Positions 1 through 9,896 of a DNA stretch of 64,000 nt are shown here, one piece after another. This DNA is from Stammera capleta_AF (GTDB lineage Bacteria; Pseudomonadota; Gammaproteobacteria; Enterobacterales; Enterobacteriaceae). The first letter of the stretch is position 1. Each line of letters begins with the position of its first letter. Both the position numbers and the translations under genes were made by a program. The notes beneath the pieces are model-generated. The model did not search any database, was not told the origin of the DNA, and saw only the letters and a program-made list of their open reading frames with translations. The stretch lies in assembly GCA_036689265.1 (NCBI GenBank), contig CP144777.1:124001-188000 (forward strand). The letters are read 5' to 3'.

Positions 1-767
1 ATCCTGGTGGTTTTTTTAATTATTTGTTTTCTAAGTTAAATATATATAATAATGCATATTATTGTGTTGTTAATAATGATGATTTTTATACATATCCTTT
101 AAATTATTTTGAGAAGAATATTATTACTATTGGTTTAAAGAAATCAGATTATTATATAAAAAAAAATAATAATGATTTATATTTACATTGTTTTGGTCTT
201 GATTTAATTAATGTTAATAATTTTTATTTAAAAGGTTTTTCTAATTATGTTAATTTTTTATTTGTTATATCTATTTGTGATTTATTAAATATATCTAGGA
301 GTATAGTTTTGGATTTTATTTCTAATTTTAAGGGATTACCTCATCGTTTTTCAGTTGTAAAAAATAATAAAGGTGTTGTGTGGATAAATGATTCTAAATC
401 TACTAATATTGGTAGTACTTTGTCGGCTTTATTTAATTTATCTGGAATTAATGGATATATATGGTTATTAATTGGTGGAGATGGTAAGTCTGCTGATTTT
501 GAAAATTTATTAAGACCTTACTTATTATTTATAAGTAAAAAATTACATATATGTTGTTATGGTAAAAGTAAAGATATTTTGTTTGACATGGTTCCTGGTA
601 TTTCTAAAAAATTTTCAACTATGTATTCTGCTGTATATTATATTTCTAATTTAGTACAAGTTGGTGATTTTGTGTTGTTATCTCCTGGTTGTTCTAGTTT
701 AGATCAATTTATTAATTTTAAAGATAGAGGTAATCAGTTTATTTATTTATCAAAAATTTATGGTTGA
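1..767 (+). CDS. murD: MurD, UDP-N-acetylmuramoyl-L-alanine:D-glutamate ligase (3' part)
   Basis: Cytoplasmic Mur ligase that adds D-glutamate to UDP-MurNAc-L-Ala in peptidoglycan synthesis. The frame is open to the left edge, so only about 254 C-terminal codons of a usual ~440 are here; the ATP-binding domain lies outside. Visible family features are an HRF-x-WINDSKSTN stretch, the GGDGKSADF loop and the C-terminal LLSPGCSSLDQF-x-NFKDRGNQF signature, all matching enterobacterial MurD. The gene ends in TGA at 765-767. It heads a murD-murG-murC-ddlB run with very short spacing, so co-transcription is likely. The ftsW gene that lies between murD and murG in E. coli is absent. Confidence 0.95.
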   Translation, partial: PGGFFNYLFSKLNIYNNAYYCVVNNDDFYTYPLNYFEKNIITIGLKKSDYYIKKNNNDLYLHCFGLDLINVNNFYLKGFSNYVNFLFVISICDLLNISRSIVLDFISNFKGLPHRFSVVKNNKGVVWINDSKSTNIGSTLSALFNLSGINGYIWLLIGGDGKSADFENLLRPYLLFISKKLHICCYGKSKDILFDMVPGISKKFSTMYSAVYYISNLVQVGDFVLLSPGCSSLDQFINFKDRGNQFIYLSKIYG

Positions 768-783
768 ATTTTTAAGTGAAAAA

Positions 784-1845
784 ATGAAAATAAATCGTTT
801 AGTTATTATTGCAGGTGGTACTGGTGGTCATATATTTTCAGGTTTAGTAATTTGTGATTATTTTAAGTCTTGTGGTTGTTTAGTTAAATGGATTGGTACA
901 AAGGATAGATTAGAATTTGTATTACAATCTAAGTATAATTTAGATATAGATTTTGTATATATACCTAATTTTAGGAAAAACTTTTTATTTAATTTTTTTA
1001 GAAACATATTTTTTTTTATTAAAAGTATTTATTTAATAGTAAATAAATTTAAAGAATGGAATCCTGATTTAGTTATAGGTTTTGGTGGTTATGTATCTTT
1101 TTCTGGAATTTTATCTGCTTGGTTGTGTTCCATACCAACTATGATACATGAACAAAATTTTATTGTTGGTTTGTCTAATAAAATTTTATCACATATTGTT
1201 ACTAAAGTTGTTCAGGCTTTTCCTGGAACTTTTCATGGAAATATTCCTGTAGTAGGTAATCCTATAAGGAAAGAGTTGCTCTGTTTTTTAAAACCTAAAT
1301 ATAGATTATTAAATAGAAAGGGACCTATTAAAATTTTAGTTGTTGGTGGGAGTCAAGGTTCTGTTAAATTAAATTTTATTATATTAGATTTAGTTAAACG
1401 TTTAAATATGAAAAAATATTTTATTTTACATCAGACGGGTATTAATAATTATAATTCTGTTTTTAGTATTTTAAACCAAAAAAATAAGGTTTTTAATTAT
1501 AATATAGTGGATTACATATATGATATGTACGAAGTTTATAATTGGGCTGATTTAATTATTTGTAGATCAGGAGCTTTAACGGTAAGTGAAATTAGTTATG
1601 TTGGTTTAGCATCTATATTTATACCTTTTTTACATAATGATAATCAGCAATATTTAAATGCTAAATTTTTACAAGATGTTGGTGCTTCTTTTATTGTTGA
1701 TGAAAATAATTTACCTGTAGAAAATTTAATTAATATTTTATCTAAAATAAATAGAAATAAATTGTTTATTATGTCTTGTTTGGCTTATAAAAAAAGAATA
1801 AAAAATTCTAATAAAAAATTTATTAATGAAATTATTAATATTTAA
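784..1845 (+). CDS. murG: MurG, lipid II synthase (GlcNAc transferase)
   Basis: Membrane-associated GT28 glycosyltransferase that adds GlcNAc to lipid I. It shows the N-terminal glycine-rich GGTGGH loop, the GFGGYVSFSG segment, IHEQN, the second-domain VGGSQGS loop, and RSGALTVSE followed by QYLNAKFL, which bind UDP-GlcNAc in the family. Length is about 353 residues (E. coli 355). I chose ATG 784 because it puts the GGTGGH loop near its usual place and avoids overlap; an in-frame ATG at 760 overlaps the murD stop by 8 bases and is possible. It follows murD directly because ftsW is missing. Confidence 0.95.
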   Translation: MKINRLVIIAGGTGGHIFSGLVICDYFKSCGCLVKWIGTKDRLEFVLQSKYNLDIDFVYIPNFRKNFLFNFFRNIFFFIKSIYLIVNKFKEWNPDLVIGFGGYVSFSGILSAWLCSIPTMIHEQNFIVGLSNKILSHIVTKVVQAFPGTFHGNIPVVGNPIRKELLCFLKPKYRLLNRKGPIKILVVGGSQGSVKLNFIILDLVKRLNMKKYFILHQTGINNYNSVFSILNQKNKVFNYNIVDYIYDMYEVYNWADLIICRSGALTVSEISYVGLASIFIPFLHNDNQQYLNAKFLQDVGASFIVDENNLPVENLINILSKINRNKLFIMSCLAYKKRIKNSNKKFINEIINI

Positions 1846-1858
1846 TTGGTATTTATTT

Positions 1859-3301
1859 ATGTTTTTGAAAAATGTTTTAGGTAAAAAAATTGTTATTATT
1901 CATTTCATTGGTATAGGTGGAAATGGTATGTCAGGAATTGCTGAAATGTTATTTTTATCTGGTTATAAAATAACAGGGTCTGATATTTGTGTTAATGATA
2001 GAATAAAATATTTATTATCTTTAGGAATTAATATATATTTAAATCATTCTAAAAATAATATATTTAATGTTGATTTAGTTGTTTATTCTTTTGCTATTGA
2101 TTATATTAATAATATTGAATTATCTTATGCCCGTTATTTAAATATACCTATATTAAATAGAATAGAAATTCTTTTTGAAATGGTTAGATTTAAATATTAT
2201 ATATCGGTTATTGGAAGTCATGGAAAAACTACTACTACTTCTATGATTTTTGATATTTTATTTAAATATGGTTTTAAAATTAATTGTTTGAATGGTGGTA
2301 ATATAAAAATTTTAAATTCTAATTCTTATTTATGTGATAGTAATTATTTTTTATTTGAATTAGATGAAAGCAATAATTTATTTTTATTATTTAGACCAGT
2401 TATAGTTGTTATTACTTCTATAAGTAATGATCATTTATATAATTATGGTAATAATTTTGATAACCTAGTTTCTTCATTTTTAACTTTTTTAAAAAATATT
2501 CCATTTTATGGTTGTATAATAGCTTGTATAGATGATATTTTGATTAGGAATTTGTTAAAAAATAATAAATTTAATGCTAATATAATTACTTATGGTTTTA
2601 GTTGTGATGCTGATGTTAATATTTTTGGTTTTTATCAAAAATTATATAAAAGTTATTTTATGTTATCTATTTTTGGTAAAAGATATTTAAATTTTGTTAT
2701 TCCTATGATTGGGAAACATAATGTTTTAAATTCTGTTGCTTCTTTGAGTTTTTCTTATATATTTAAAAATATAGATGTAAATTTTATAAAAGATACTTTG
2801 AAGAATTTTTTAGGTGTTTCCCGTAGATCTGAAAAAATAGGTAATTTTGATTTTAATATTAGAAATAAGATTTGTAAGAATATATTAGTTATATTTGATT
2901 ATGGTCATCATCCTGAAGAAATTTTAAATAGTATTAGTTCTGTTTTTAATTCTTGGAAAAATAGAAGAATTATAATGATTTTTCAACCACATAGATATAC
3001 TAGAACACAAAGTTTGTTTTTTGACTTTGTTAATGTTTTATCTAAAGTTAATATTTTAATATTACTTGATATTTATTCTGCTAATGAGAATATTTTTGTT
3101 AATAATGTTAGTAGCAATGATTTAACATGTTATATGTATGATATTGGTTTTTTTAATGTTTTATTTATTTTGAATTTTAAAAATATTTTGTTATATTTGT
3201 TTGATATTTTGATAAGTGATGATATTGTTTTATTTCAAGGTGCTGGTGGCTGTTTGGATAAAATATTATTTGATTTTATTAATGAATCTTTTTCATTATA
3301 A
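1859..3301 (+). CDS. murC: MurC, UDP-N-acetylmuramate:L-alanine ligase
   Basis: Cytoplasmic Mur ligase that adds L-alanine to UDP-MurNAc. From ATG 1859 the protein has 480 residues (E. coli 491), with the dinucleotide-like GIGGNGM loop at about 18-24 and the ATP P-loop GSHGKTTTT at about 119-127. Later come a DYGHHPEEI stretch and PHRYTRT, both typical of MurC. An upstream ATG at 1826 would add 11 hydrophobic residues encoded within the end of murG, so I think it is less likely. Third gene of the mur run; ddlB starts 14 bases after its stop. Confidence 0.95.
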   Translation: MFLKNVLGKKIVIIHFIGIGGNGMSGIAEMLFLSGYKITGSDICVNDRIKYLLSLGINIYLNHSKNNIFNVDLVVYSFAIDYINNIELSYARYLNIPILNRIEILFEMVRFKYYISVIGSHGKTTTTSMIFDILFKYGFKINCLNGGNIKILNSNSYLCDSNYFLFELDESNNLFLLFRPVIVVITSISNDHLYNYGNNFDNLVSSFLTFLKNIPFYGCIIACIDDILIRNLLKNNKFNANIITYGFSCDADVNIFGFYQKLYKSYFMLSIFGKRYLNFVIPMIGKHNVLNSVASLSFSYIFKNIDVNFIKDTLKNFLGVSRRSEKIGNFDFNIRNKICKNILVIFDYGHHPEEILNSISSVFNSWKNRRIIMIFQPHRYTRTQSLFFDFVNVLSKVNILILLDIYSANENIFVNNVSSNDLTCYMYDIGFFNVLFILNFKNILLYLFDILISDDIVLFQGAGGCLDKILFDFINESFSL

Positions 3302-3315
3302 AATTTTTTGTAAAG

Positions 3316-4257
3316 ATGTTTATGAAATATAGGAAAATAGCAGTTTTATATGGTGGCATTTCTGACGAAAGATTTGTTTCTTTACGGTCTGGAAAAGATG
3401 TTTTAAATGTTTTGAGTACTTTAGATATAAAAATTTATTCTTATGATATGAAATATTTTTCTTTAAAGAAATTTTTAAAAAATAAATATGATAATGTATT
3501 AATTTTACTTCATGGAGAAGGTGGTGAAGATGGTAGTGTTCAGAGTTTATTAGATTTACATAATATTCGTTATGTGAGTAGTGGTGTATTGTCATCTTAT
3601 ATTACTTTTAATAAATTTAAAACAAAATTTATTTTAAATAATTTTAATATTAATGTTGTACCTAGTTTTTTTTTAAATATATCGGTTTTTAGAAAATATT
3701 ATTTTTTAGATTATTTATATAAATTTTTTTGTAAAAGTATAATTTTTAATTTAGGTTTACCATTAATTATTAAACCTAATTATGGTGGTTCTAGTATTGG
3801 TATATTAATAATTAATAATTTTTATGATTTATATTTTAATTTAAAAAAATATATATATGAATATAAAAGTATTTTAATTGAAAAGTATATTTTTGGAAAA
3901 GAATATACTGTTAGTATATTAAATAATAAAATTTTACCTTCAATTTTAATAAAAAAAGAAAATTTATATTATGATTTTAAATCTAAATATGAATGTGGAT
4001 TTTTAAATTATGTATGTCCTAGTAGATTAAGTAAATATTTAGATATTTATTTAAGTAATTTATCTATGAAAATATGGAAAATATTAGGTTGTAAAAATAT
4101 AGGTAGAATTGATTTTATTATGGATAAATATAATAATTTTTGGTTTTTAGAGATTAATACAATACCTGGAATGACTAATTATAGTCTTTTGCCTTATGCA
4201 GCAAGTAAAGTTGGTATAGATTTTGTGAGTTTAGTTAAGAACATTATATATATATAA
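3316..4257 (+). CDS. ddlB: D-alanine:D-alanine ligase B
   Basis: ATP-grasp enzyme making D-Ala-D-Ala for the peptidoglycan stem peptide. The 313-residue product (E. coli DdlB 306) carries AVLYGGISDER near the N-terminus, LHGEGGEDGSVQSLL, the KPNYGGSSIG nucleotide-binding loop and the C-terminal FLEINTIPGMTNYSL metal-binding stretch. ATG 3322 (MKYRK) is an equally good start. It follows murC by 14 bases. In E. coli ftsQ, ftsA, ftsZ and lpxC come next; here the next gene is secA after 249 non-coding bases. Confidence 0.95.
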   Translation: MFMKYRKIAVLYGGISDERFVSLRSGKDVLNVLSTLDIKIYSYDMKYFSLKKFLKNKYDNVLILLHGEGGEDGSVQSLLDLHNIRYVSSGVLSSYITFNKFKTKFILNNFNINVVPSFFLNISVFRKYYFLDYLYKFFCKSIIFNLGLPLIIKPNYGGSSIGILIINNFYDLYFNLKKYIYEYKSILIEKYIFGKEYTVSILNNKILPSILIKKENLYYDFKSKYECGFLNYVCPSRLSKYLDIYLSNLSMKIWKILGCKNIGRIDFIMDKYNNFWFLEINTIPGMTNYSLLPYAASKVGIDFVSLVKNIIYI

Positions 4258-4506
4258 TTTTTTCTTTATAAATATAATTTTAGTTTTTTATTAAATTTAA
4301 ATTTTCCATAATAAATTTTTATTTTTTGTAAATATTTTATAAAGTAAATAGTAGTAATTGTATGTTTTAAAATTAATTTTTATGTTAAAATAATTTATTT
4401 TTAATGTTTTCTATTTTTATTTTTTATTTTTATAGTTTTTTATTTTTTGGAAATATTAAGTAAGAATTTTATATGTTTTATAAAATTTAATTAAATAGTT
4501 ATTAAT
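4258..4506. other. AT-rich spacer where ftsQ-ftsA-ftsZ-lpxC are missing
   Basis: This spacer occupies the place of ftsQ, ftsA, ftsZ, lpxC and secM in the E. coli order. It is almost entirely A and T, and I can read no fragment of those proteins in any frame. It presumably carries the secA promoter, but no clear -35/-10 pair can be chosen in such biased sequence. Confidence 0.6.
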
Positions 4507-7083
4507 ATGTTTTTAAAATTGTTTTCGTATTTTTTTAATAGAAAAATATATAAAAAATTTTCTATTATGGAGAATATTGTAAGAGAAATAAATAATTTGG
4601 AAAAATATTTTGTTAATTTTTCTGATATTGATTTGAAAAATAATACCTATCGTTTTCGTGATTTAATATTATCAGGTAAAAGTATTTATGATTTTTTACC
4701 TGAAGCTTTTGCAACTGTTCGTGAAGCTAGTAAAAGAGTTTTTGGTATAAGACATTTTGATGTTCAACTTTTAGGTGGTATTGTATTAAACAATGGTTGT
4801 ATTGCTGAAATGAAGACTGGTGAAGGTAAAACTTTAACCTCTACTTTACCTGCATATTTAAATGCTTTAGTTGGTAAAGGTGTTCATATTGTTACAGTTA
4901 ATGAATATTTGGCTAAACGAGATTCGGAGCTTAATAGTAAATTATTTAATTTTTTAGATATTACTGTAGGTTTAAATTTATCTGGTATGTCTTTGATTGA
5001 AAAAAAGAAAGCTTATTTAGCTGATATTACTTATGGTACTAATAATGAGTATGGTTTTGATTATCTTCGTGATAATATGGTTTTTTCTGTGGATGATAAA
5101 GTTCAGAGAGATTTATATTATGCTATAATTGATGAGGTAGATTCTATTTTAATAGATGAAGCTAGAACCCCTTTAGTCATTTCTGGTTCTATAGAATTTT
5201 CTTTTAATTTATTTAATAAAATTAATAATATTATACCTTTTTTAGTTAAACAAGATAAAGAAGATAATTATTGTTTTAAAGGAAGTGGTGATTTTGTTGT
5301 TGATAAAAAATATAAACAAATATTTTTAACAGAAAGAGGTATTTTAAAAGTAGAAAATTTATTAGTTAGTAATAATTTAATTGATAATTCTTCTTCTTTG
5401 TATCAATCTAATAATATCATGATTATGCATTATGTTATATCTTCTTTAAAAGCTCATTTTTTGTATAAACGTAATGTAGATTATTTGGTTAAAAATAATC
5501 AAATTTTAATTGTAGATGAACATACTGGAAGAATAATGCATGACAGAAGATGGTCTGATGGTTTACATCAAGCAATAGAAGCAAAAGAAAATGTTTATGT
5601 TAATAATGAGAATCAATCTTTGGCATCTATTACTTTTCAGAATTATTTTAGACTTTATAAAAAATTATCAGGAATGACTGGTACAGCTATTACTGAATCT
5701 TTAGAATTTAGTTCTATTTATAATTTAGATACTATATCTATTCCTACAAATAAACCTATTATTAGAAAAGATTACTCGGATTTAGTTTATTTAACTGAAA
5801 AAGAAAAATATAACGCTATTATAGAAGATATAATTTATAGAAAAAAGATTAATCAACCAGTTTTAGTTGGAACTATATCTATAGAAAAATCTGAATATAT
5901 ATCTTCTAAATTATATAAATTAGGTATTGAACATAATGTATTGAATGCTAAATTTCATAAATTTGAGGCAGGTATAATTTCTCAGGCAGGAAAGCCTTCT
6001 ATGGTTACTATAGCAACTAATATGGCTGGTAGAGGAACTGATATAATATTAGGTGGAAATATTTTTGATGAAATTTATTTTTTAACTAATGAGAATAATG
6101 AAAATATAAATATTATAAAGAATGAATGGAAAGTTAATCATGATTTAGTTGTTTCTTTGGGTGGTTTACATATAATAGGTACTGAAAGACATGAATCTAG
6201 AAGAATAGATAATCAATTAAGAGGTAGATCTGGAAGGCAAGGTGATCCAGGATCTTCTAGATTTTATGTTTCTATGGATGATTCTTTGATGAGGATTTTT
6301 ATTTCTGAGAAAGTTGTTTTTTTTATGAGAAATATAGGTATAAATTATGGTGAATCTATAGAACATAATTTTATTAATAAATCTATAGAAAAAGCTCAGA
6401 GTAAAATTGAGAATAGAAATTTTGATTTTAGAAAACAATTATTAGAATATGATGATATTGTTAATGAACAAAGAAAAATAATATATTTAAAGAGAAATAA
6501 ATTGTTGTTTTCTGTAAATTTAAGTAAATATATAAGTAAATTAATATTAAAAGTTGTTAATTTAATTGTTATTAATATTTTTTCTAATAAAAAAAAATAT
6601 ATTGTTGATGATTATGTTAAAAAATTAAAATTAATTTATAATATTTTAATTAATGATTTTAATATTAAGTTTTTTTATGATTATAAATATGGTGTTGATG
6701 TTAATAATTTGAAGTTATTAATTTTAAAATCTATAGATTTAATGTTTAAAGAAAAAGAAAAAATTTTAGGTGAAATTTTATTTTTAAAGGTAAATAAAAA
6801 TGTTATGTTATATTCCCTGGATTATTTTTGGAAAGAATATTTATATTCTATAGATTCTTTAAAAGAAAGTATAAATTTATATAGTTATGCACAAATAGAT
6901 CCTATACAAGAATATAAAATACAGTCTTATAAATTATTTTCAAATATGTTAAAAAATTTTAATTACCAATCTTTAGTTTCTATAAATAAAATTATTGAAG
7001 AACATGATATTAATTTTATTAAAGAAAATATAGATAATCAAAGATTTTTTGATAAATTTAATATAAAATTATTTTTTAATTAA
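4507..7083 (+). CDS. secA: SecA, preprotein translocase ATPase (lacks C-terminal zinc tail)
   Basis: ATP-driven motor that pushes secretory proteins through SecYEG. Walker A MKTGEGKT lies at 102-109, the DEVD Walker B at 209-212 inside the DEVDSILIDEART block, and later SGMTGTA, NMAGRGTDI and LRGRSGRQGDPGSSRF, the helicase motif VI region. At 858 residues it is shorter than E. coli SecA (901), and it ends soon after the helical scaffold and wing region. The Cys-rich C-terminal tail that binds zinc, SecB and lipid is absent. It stands alone after the eroded dcw cluster. Confidence 0.97.
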   Translation: MFLKLFSYFFNRKIYKKFSIMENIVREINNLEKYFVNFSDIDLKNNTYRFRDLILSGKSIYDFLPEAFATVREASKRVFGIRHFDVQLLGGIVLNNGCIAEMKTGEGKTLTSTLPAYLNALVGKGVHIVTVNEYLAKRDSELNSKLFNFLDITVGLNLSGMSLIEKKKAYLADITYGTNNEYGFDYLRDNMVFSVDDKVQRDLYYAIIDEVDSILIDEARTPLVISGSIEFSFNLFNKINNIIPFLVKQDKEDNYCFKGSGDFVVDKKYKQIFLTERGILKVENLLVSNNLIDNSSSLYQSNNIMIMHYVISSLKAHFLYKRNVDYLVKNNQILIVDEHTGRIMHDRRWSDGLHQAIEAKENVYVNNENQSLASITFQNYFRLYKKLSGMTGTAITESLEFSSIYNLDTISIPTNKPIIRKDYSDLVYLTEKEKYNAIIEDIIYRKKINQPVLVGTISIEKSEYISSKLYKLGIEHNVLNAKFHKFEAGIISQAGKPSMVTIATNMAGRGTDIILGGNIFDEIYFLTNENNENINIIKNEWKVNHDLVVSLGGLHIIGTERHESRRIDNQLRGRSGRQGDPGSSRFYVSMDDSLMRIFISEKVVFFMRNIGINYGESIEHNFINKSIEKAQSKIENRNFDFRKQLLEYDDIVNEQRKIIYLKRNKLLFSVNLSKYISKLILKVVNLIVINIFSNKKKYIVDDYVKKLKLIYNILINDFNIKFFYDYKYGVDVNNLKLLILKSIDLMFKEKEKILGEILFLKVNKNVMLYSLDYFWKEYLYSIDSLKESINLYSYAQIDPIQEYKIQSYKLFSNMLKNFNYQSLVSINKIIEEHDINFIKENIDNQRFFDKFNIKLFFN

Positions 7084-7195
7084 AAATATTTTAAATTTAA
7101 TAAAAAAAGATTTTGAACATTTTTAAAAATATTTTTTTTTAAAAATAAAATATTACATTTTTTTTTTGAGAAAATATTTATTTTATATAATAATA

Positions 7196-7228
7196 TTTAA
7201 TAATTATTAAAATAAAATAATTATTAAA
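7196..7228. repeat. AT-only hairpin upstream of aceE
   Basis: A perfect 13-bp inverted repeat (7196-7208 with 7216-7228, 7-base loop) made only of A and T ends 16 bases before the aceE start. In RNA it would form a stem-loop just ahead of the start codon. In this base composition chance hairpins are expected, so a role in aceE expression is only a guess. Confidence 0.45.
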
Positions 7229-7244
7229 ATTTATATAAAATTAA

Positions 7245-9896
7245 ATGTGTAAAAATTTTATGGATAAAGATATTGATCCTGTAGAAACTTTTGAATGGTT
7301 AGAATCTATAAATTATATTATTCGTAATAGTGGTGTAAGTAGAGCTAAATTTATATTAAATAGATTATTTGATAAAATTAAATATTTGGATAATAATTTT
7401 TCAAATAAAAAGAAATTATTTGATTATGTAAATAGTATTTCATTAATTGATCAAGTTAAATATCCAGGTGATATAGAAATTGAAAATAATATTTTAAATT
7501 ATGTTCGTTGGAATGCAATAATGTTAGTTTTAAGATCAACTAGAAAGAGATTGGATTTAGGAGGTCATATATCTAGTTATCAATCTTTTTCTAGTATTTA
7601 TGAGGTTTGTTTTAATCATTTTTTTAAAATTTATAATAAAAATAGTGAAGATTTAATTTTTTTTCAAGGTCATAGTTCTCCGGGAATTTATTCTAGGTCT
7701 TATTTGGAAGGTAGAATTACAGATTTTCAAATGAATAATTTTCGTCAAGAAGTTGTTGGTGGATTATCTTCTTATCCTCATCCGTATCTTATGCCTAATT
7801 TTTGGCAATTTCCTACTGTATCTATGGGTCTAGGTCCTTTGTGTTCTATTTATCAAGCTAAATTTTTAAAATTTTTAATGAATAGAGGTATAAAGGATAC
7901 ATCTAATCAGAAAATATATGTTTTTATTGGTGATGGTGAAATGGATGAAGCGGAATCTAAAGGTTTAATTAATATAGCTGTACGTGAAAAATTAAATAAT
8001 TTAATTTTTATTGTTAATTGTAATTTACAAAGGTTAGATGGTCCAGTATTTGGAAATGGAAAAATTATTGATGAATTGTCTAATTTATTTTTTGGTGTTG
8101 GATGGAAAGTTATAAGGGTTATTTGGGATTCTAATTGGGATAAATTATTTTTAAAAGATATTAGTGGTAAATTAATAAAATTAGTTAATGAAACTTTAGA
8201 TGGTGATTATCAAAATATTCGTTCTAAAAGTAGTGATTATTTAAGGAATAATTTTTTTGGAAAGTATATAGAAACTTTTAATTTAGTTTCTAATTTGAGT
8301 GATTATGATCTTTATTCCTTAAATTATGGAGGTCATGATTTTAAAAAAATATATTCCGCTATTTTTGAAGCTTATAATTCTGTTGATAAACCTTCAGTTA
8401 TTTTTTTTAAAACTGTAAAAGGATATGGTTTGGGTAGAGATATTGAATGTAGCAATGATATTCATCAAATTAAATTATTTGATTTTAATAGATTAAAATT
8501 AATTAGAGATAATTTGTCTATACCGATTGATAATAAAAAATTAAATGATTATTTGTTTGTTAGTTTTAAAAAAAAAAGTAAAGAATATGATTATTTACAT
8601 TTTTCTAGAAATAAATTAGGAGGATATTTACCTAGGAGAAGAAAATTTTTTACAAAAAAAATAATTTTACCTAATAAAAAAAAATTTATTAAATTATTAG
8701 GTAAGTCTTTAAATAAAACTTCAACCACATTATGTTTTAATAAAATATTAAATATTTTGTTAAATGATAAAAATATTTCTTATAGAATTGTTCCTATTAT
8801 ATCAGATGGTGCTCGTACTTTTGGAATTGAAAGTTTTTTTCATAAATTTGGTATATATAGTAGTTTTGGTCAAAATTATGATCCTGAAGATATAAATAAG
8901 TTATTATTTTATAAAGAAGATAAAAAAGGTCAAATTTTACAAGAAGGTATTAATGAATTAGGAGCTTTTGCTTCATGGATTGCTGCATCTACATCTTATA
9001 GTGTTAATGATATACCTATGATTCCTTTTTATATTCATTATTCTATGTTTGGTTTTTCTAGGTTCGGAGATTTATTGTGGTCTGCTGGTGATCAATGTTC
9101 TAGAGGTTTTTTGATAGGTGGAGTTTCAGGAAAAACTACATTAAATGGGGAAGGATTACAACATCAAGATGGAAATAGTCATGTTTATTATTCTACTGTA
9201 TCTAATTGTATTTCTTATGACCCAGCTTTTTCTTATGAATTATTGGTTATTATTTTAAATAATTTGGAAAAGATGTATGGTGTTGATCAGGATAATTTTT
9301 TTGTATATATTTCTTTGTATAATGAAATGTATTATATGCCAGAAATTTTGAATAATATAGAAGATGGTATATGTAAAGGTGCTTATAAATTTAAAACATT
9401 TGTTGGTAGTAAATCTAAAATTCAATTATTAAGTTCTGGTTCTATGATTAATTCTGTTTTAAAAGCTGCAGATTATTTGTCTTTTATTTATGATATTAGT
9501 GTTGATGTTTTTAGTGTAACATCTTTTACAGAACTTGCTCGTGATGGATCTAAATGTTTTAGATGGAATATGCTTCATCCGGATTGTGTTAGTATTATTC
9601 CTTATATAAGTTCTATTTTAGACAATAGTGTTACAGTTGCTTGTACTGATTATGTAAAATTATATGCGGAACAGATTAGACCTTATGTGTTAGGCAAGTA
9701 TTATGTTTTAGGTACTGATGGTTATGGAAAATCTGATAGTAGAGATAATTTACGTTCTTATTTTGAAGTTAGTTATCCATATATTATTTTGTCTTCTTTA
9801 AATTTATTATATATTCAGAGAGAAATAAGCATCAAATTATTATTTGATGTTATTAATAAATTTAATATTAATGTAAATTTGGAAAAATATGTTTGA
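7245..9896 (+). CDS. aceE: Pyruvate dehydrogenase E1 component
   Basis: Thiamine-diphosphate enzyme that decarboxylates pyruvate and hands acetyl groups to AceF. At 883 residues it is full length (E. coli 887). The TPP-binding GDGEMDEAESKG block followed by NCNLQRLDGPV is intact, as are the homodimer-type signature SSYPHPYLMPNFWQFPT and GGVSGKTTLNGEGLQHQDG. The stretch at the end of the N-terminal domain reads IECSNDIHQIK where E. coli has AEGKNIAHQ, so the His is kept but the loop has drifted. First gene of aceE-aceF-lpdA; its TGA stop overlaps the aceF start by 8 bases. pdhR is not present upstream. Confidence 0.97.
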   Translation: MCKNFMDKDIDPVETFEWLESINYIIRNSGVSRAKFILNRLFDKIKYLDNNFSNKKKLFDYVNSISLIDQVKYPGDIEIENNILNYVRWNAIMLVLRSTRKRLDLGGHISSYQSFSSIYEVCFNHFFKIYNKNSEDLIFFQGHSSPGIYSRSYLEGRITDFQMNNFRQEVVGGLSSYPHPYLMPNFWQFPTVSMGLGPLCSIYQAKFLKFLMNRGIKDTSNQKIYVFIGDGEMDEAESKGLINIAVREKLNNLIFIVNCNLQRLDGPVFGNGKIIDELSNLFFGVGWKVIRVIWDSNWDKLFLKDISGKLIKLVNETLDGDYQNIRSKSSDYLRNNFFGKYIETFNLVSNLSDYDLYSLNYGGHDFKKIYSAIFEAYNSVDKPSVIFFKTVKGYGLGRDIECSNDIHQIKLFDFNRLKLIRDNLSIPIDNKKLNDYLFVSFKKKSKEYDYLHFSRNKLGGYLPRRRKFFTKKIILPNKKKFIKLLGKSLNKTSTTLCFNKILNILLNDKNISYRIVPIISDGARTFGIESFFHKFGIYSSFGQNYDPEDINKLLFYKEDKKGQILQEGINELGAFASWIAASTSYSVNDIPMIPFYIHYSMFGFSRFGDLLWSAGDQCSRGFLIGGVSGKTTLNGEGLQHQDGNSHVYYSTVSNCISYDPAFSYELLVIILNNLEKMYGVDQDNFFVYISLYNEMYYMPEILNNIEDGICKGAYKFKTFVGSKSKIQLLSSGSMINSVLKAADYLSFIYDISVDVFSVTSFTELARDGSKCFRWNMLHPDCVSIIPYISSILDNSVTVACTDYVKLYAEQIRPYVLGKYYVLGTDGYGKSDSRDNLRSYFEVSYPYIILSSLNLLYIQREISIKLLFDVINKFNINVNLEKYV

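Noticed and set aside
1826..1858. N-terminal extension of MurC from ATG 1826 as a membrane anchor
   Set aside because: The 11 extra residues are encoded mostly within the murG end and spacer and have no counterpart in MurC.
4258..4506. Possible hidden small gene or ftsZ remnant
   Set aside because: All frames have frequent stops and no recognisable motif.
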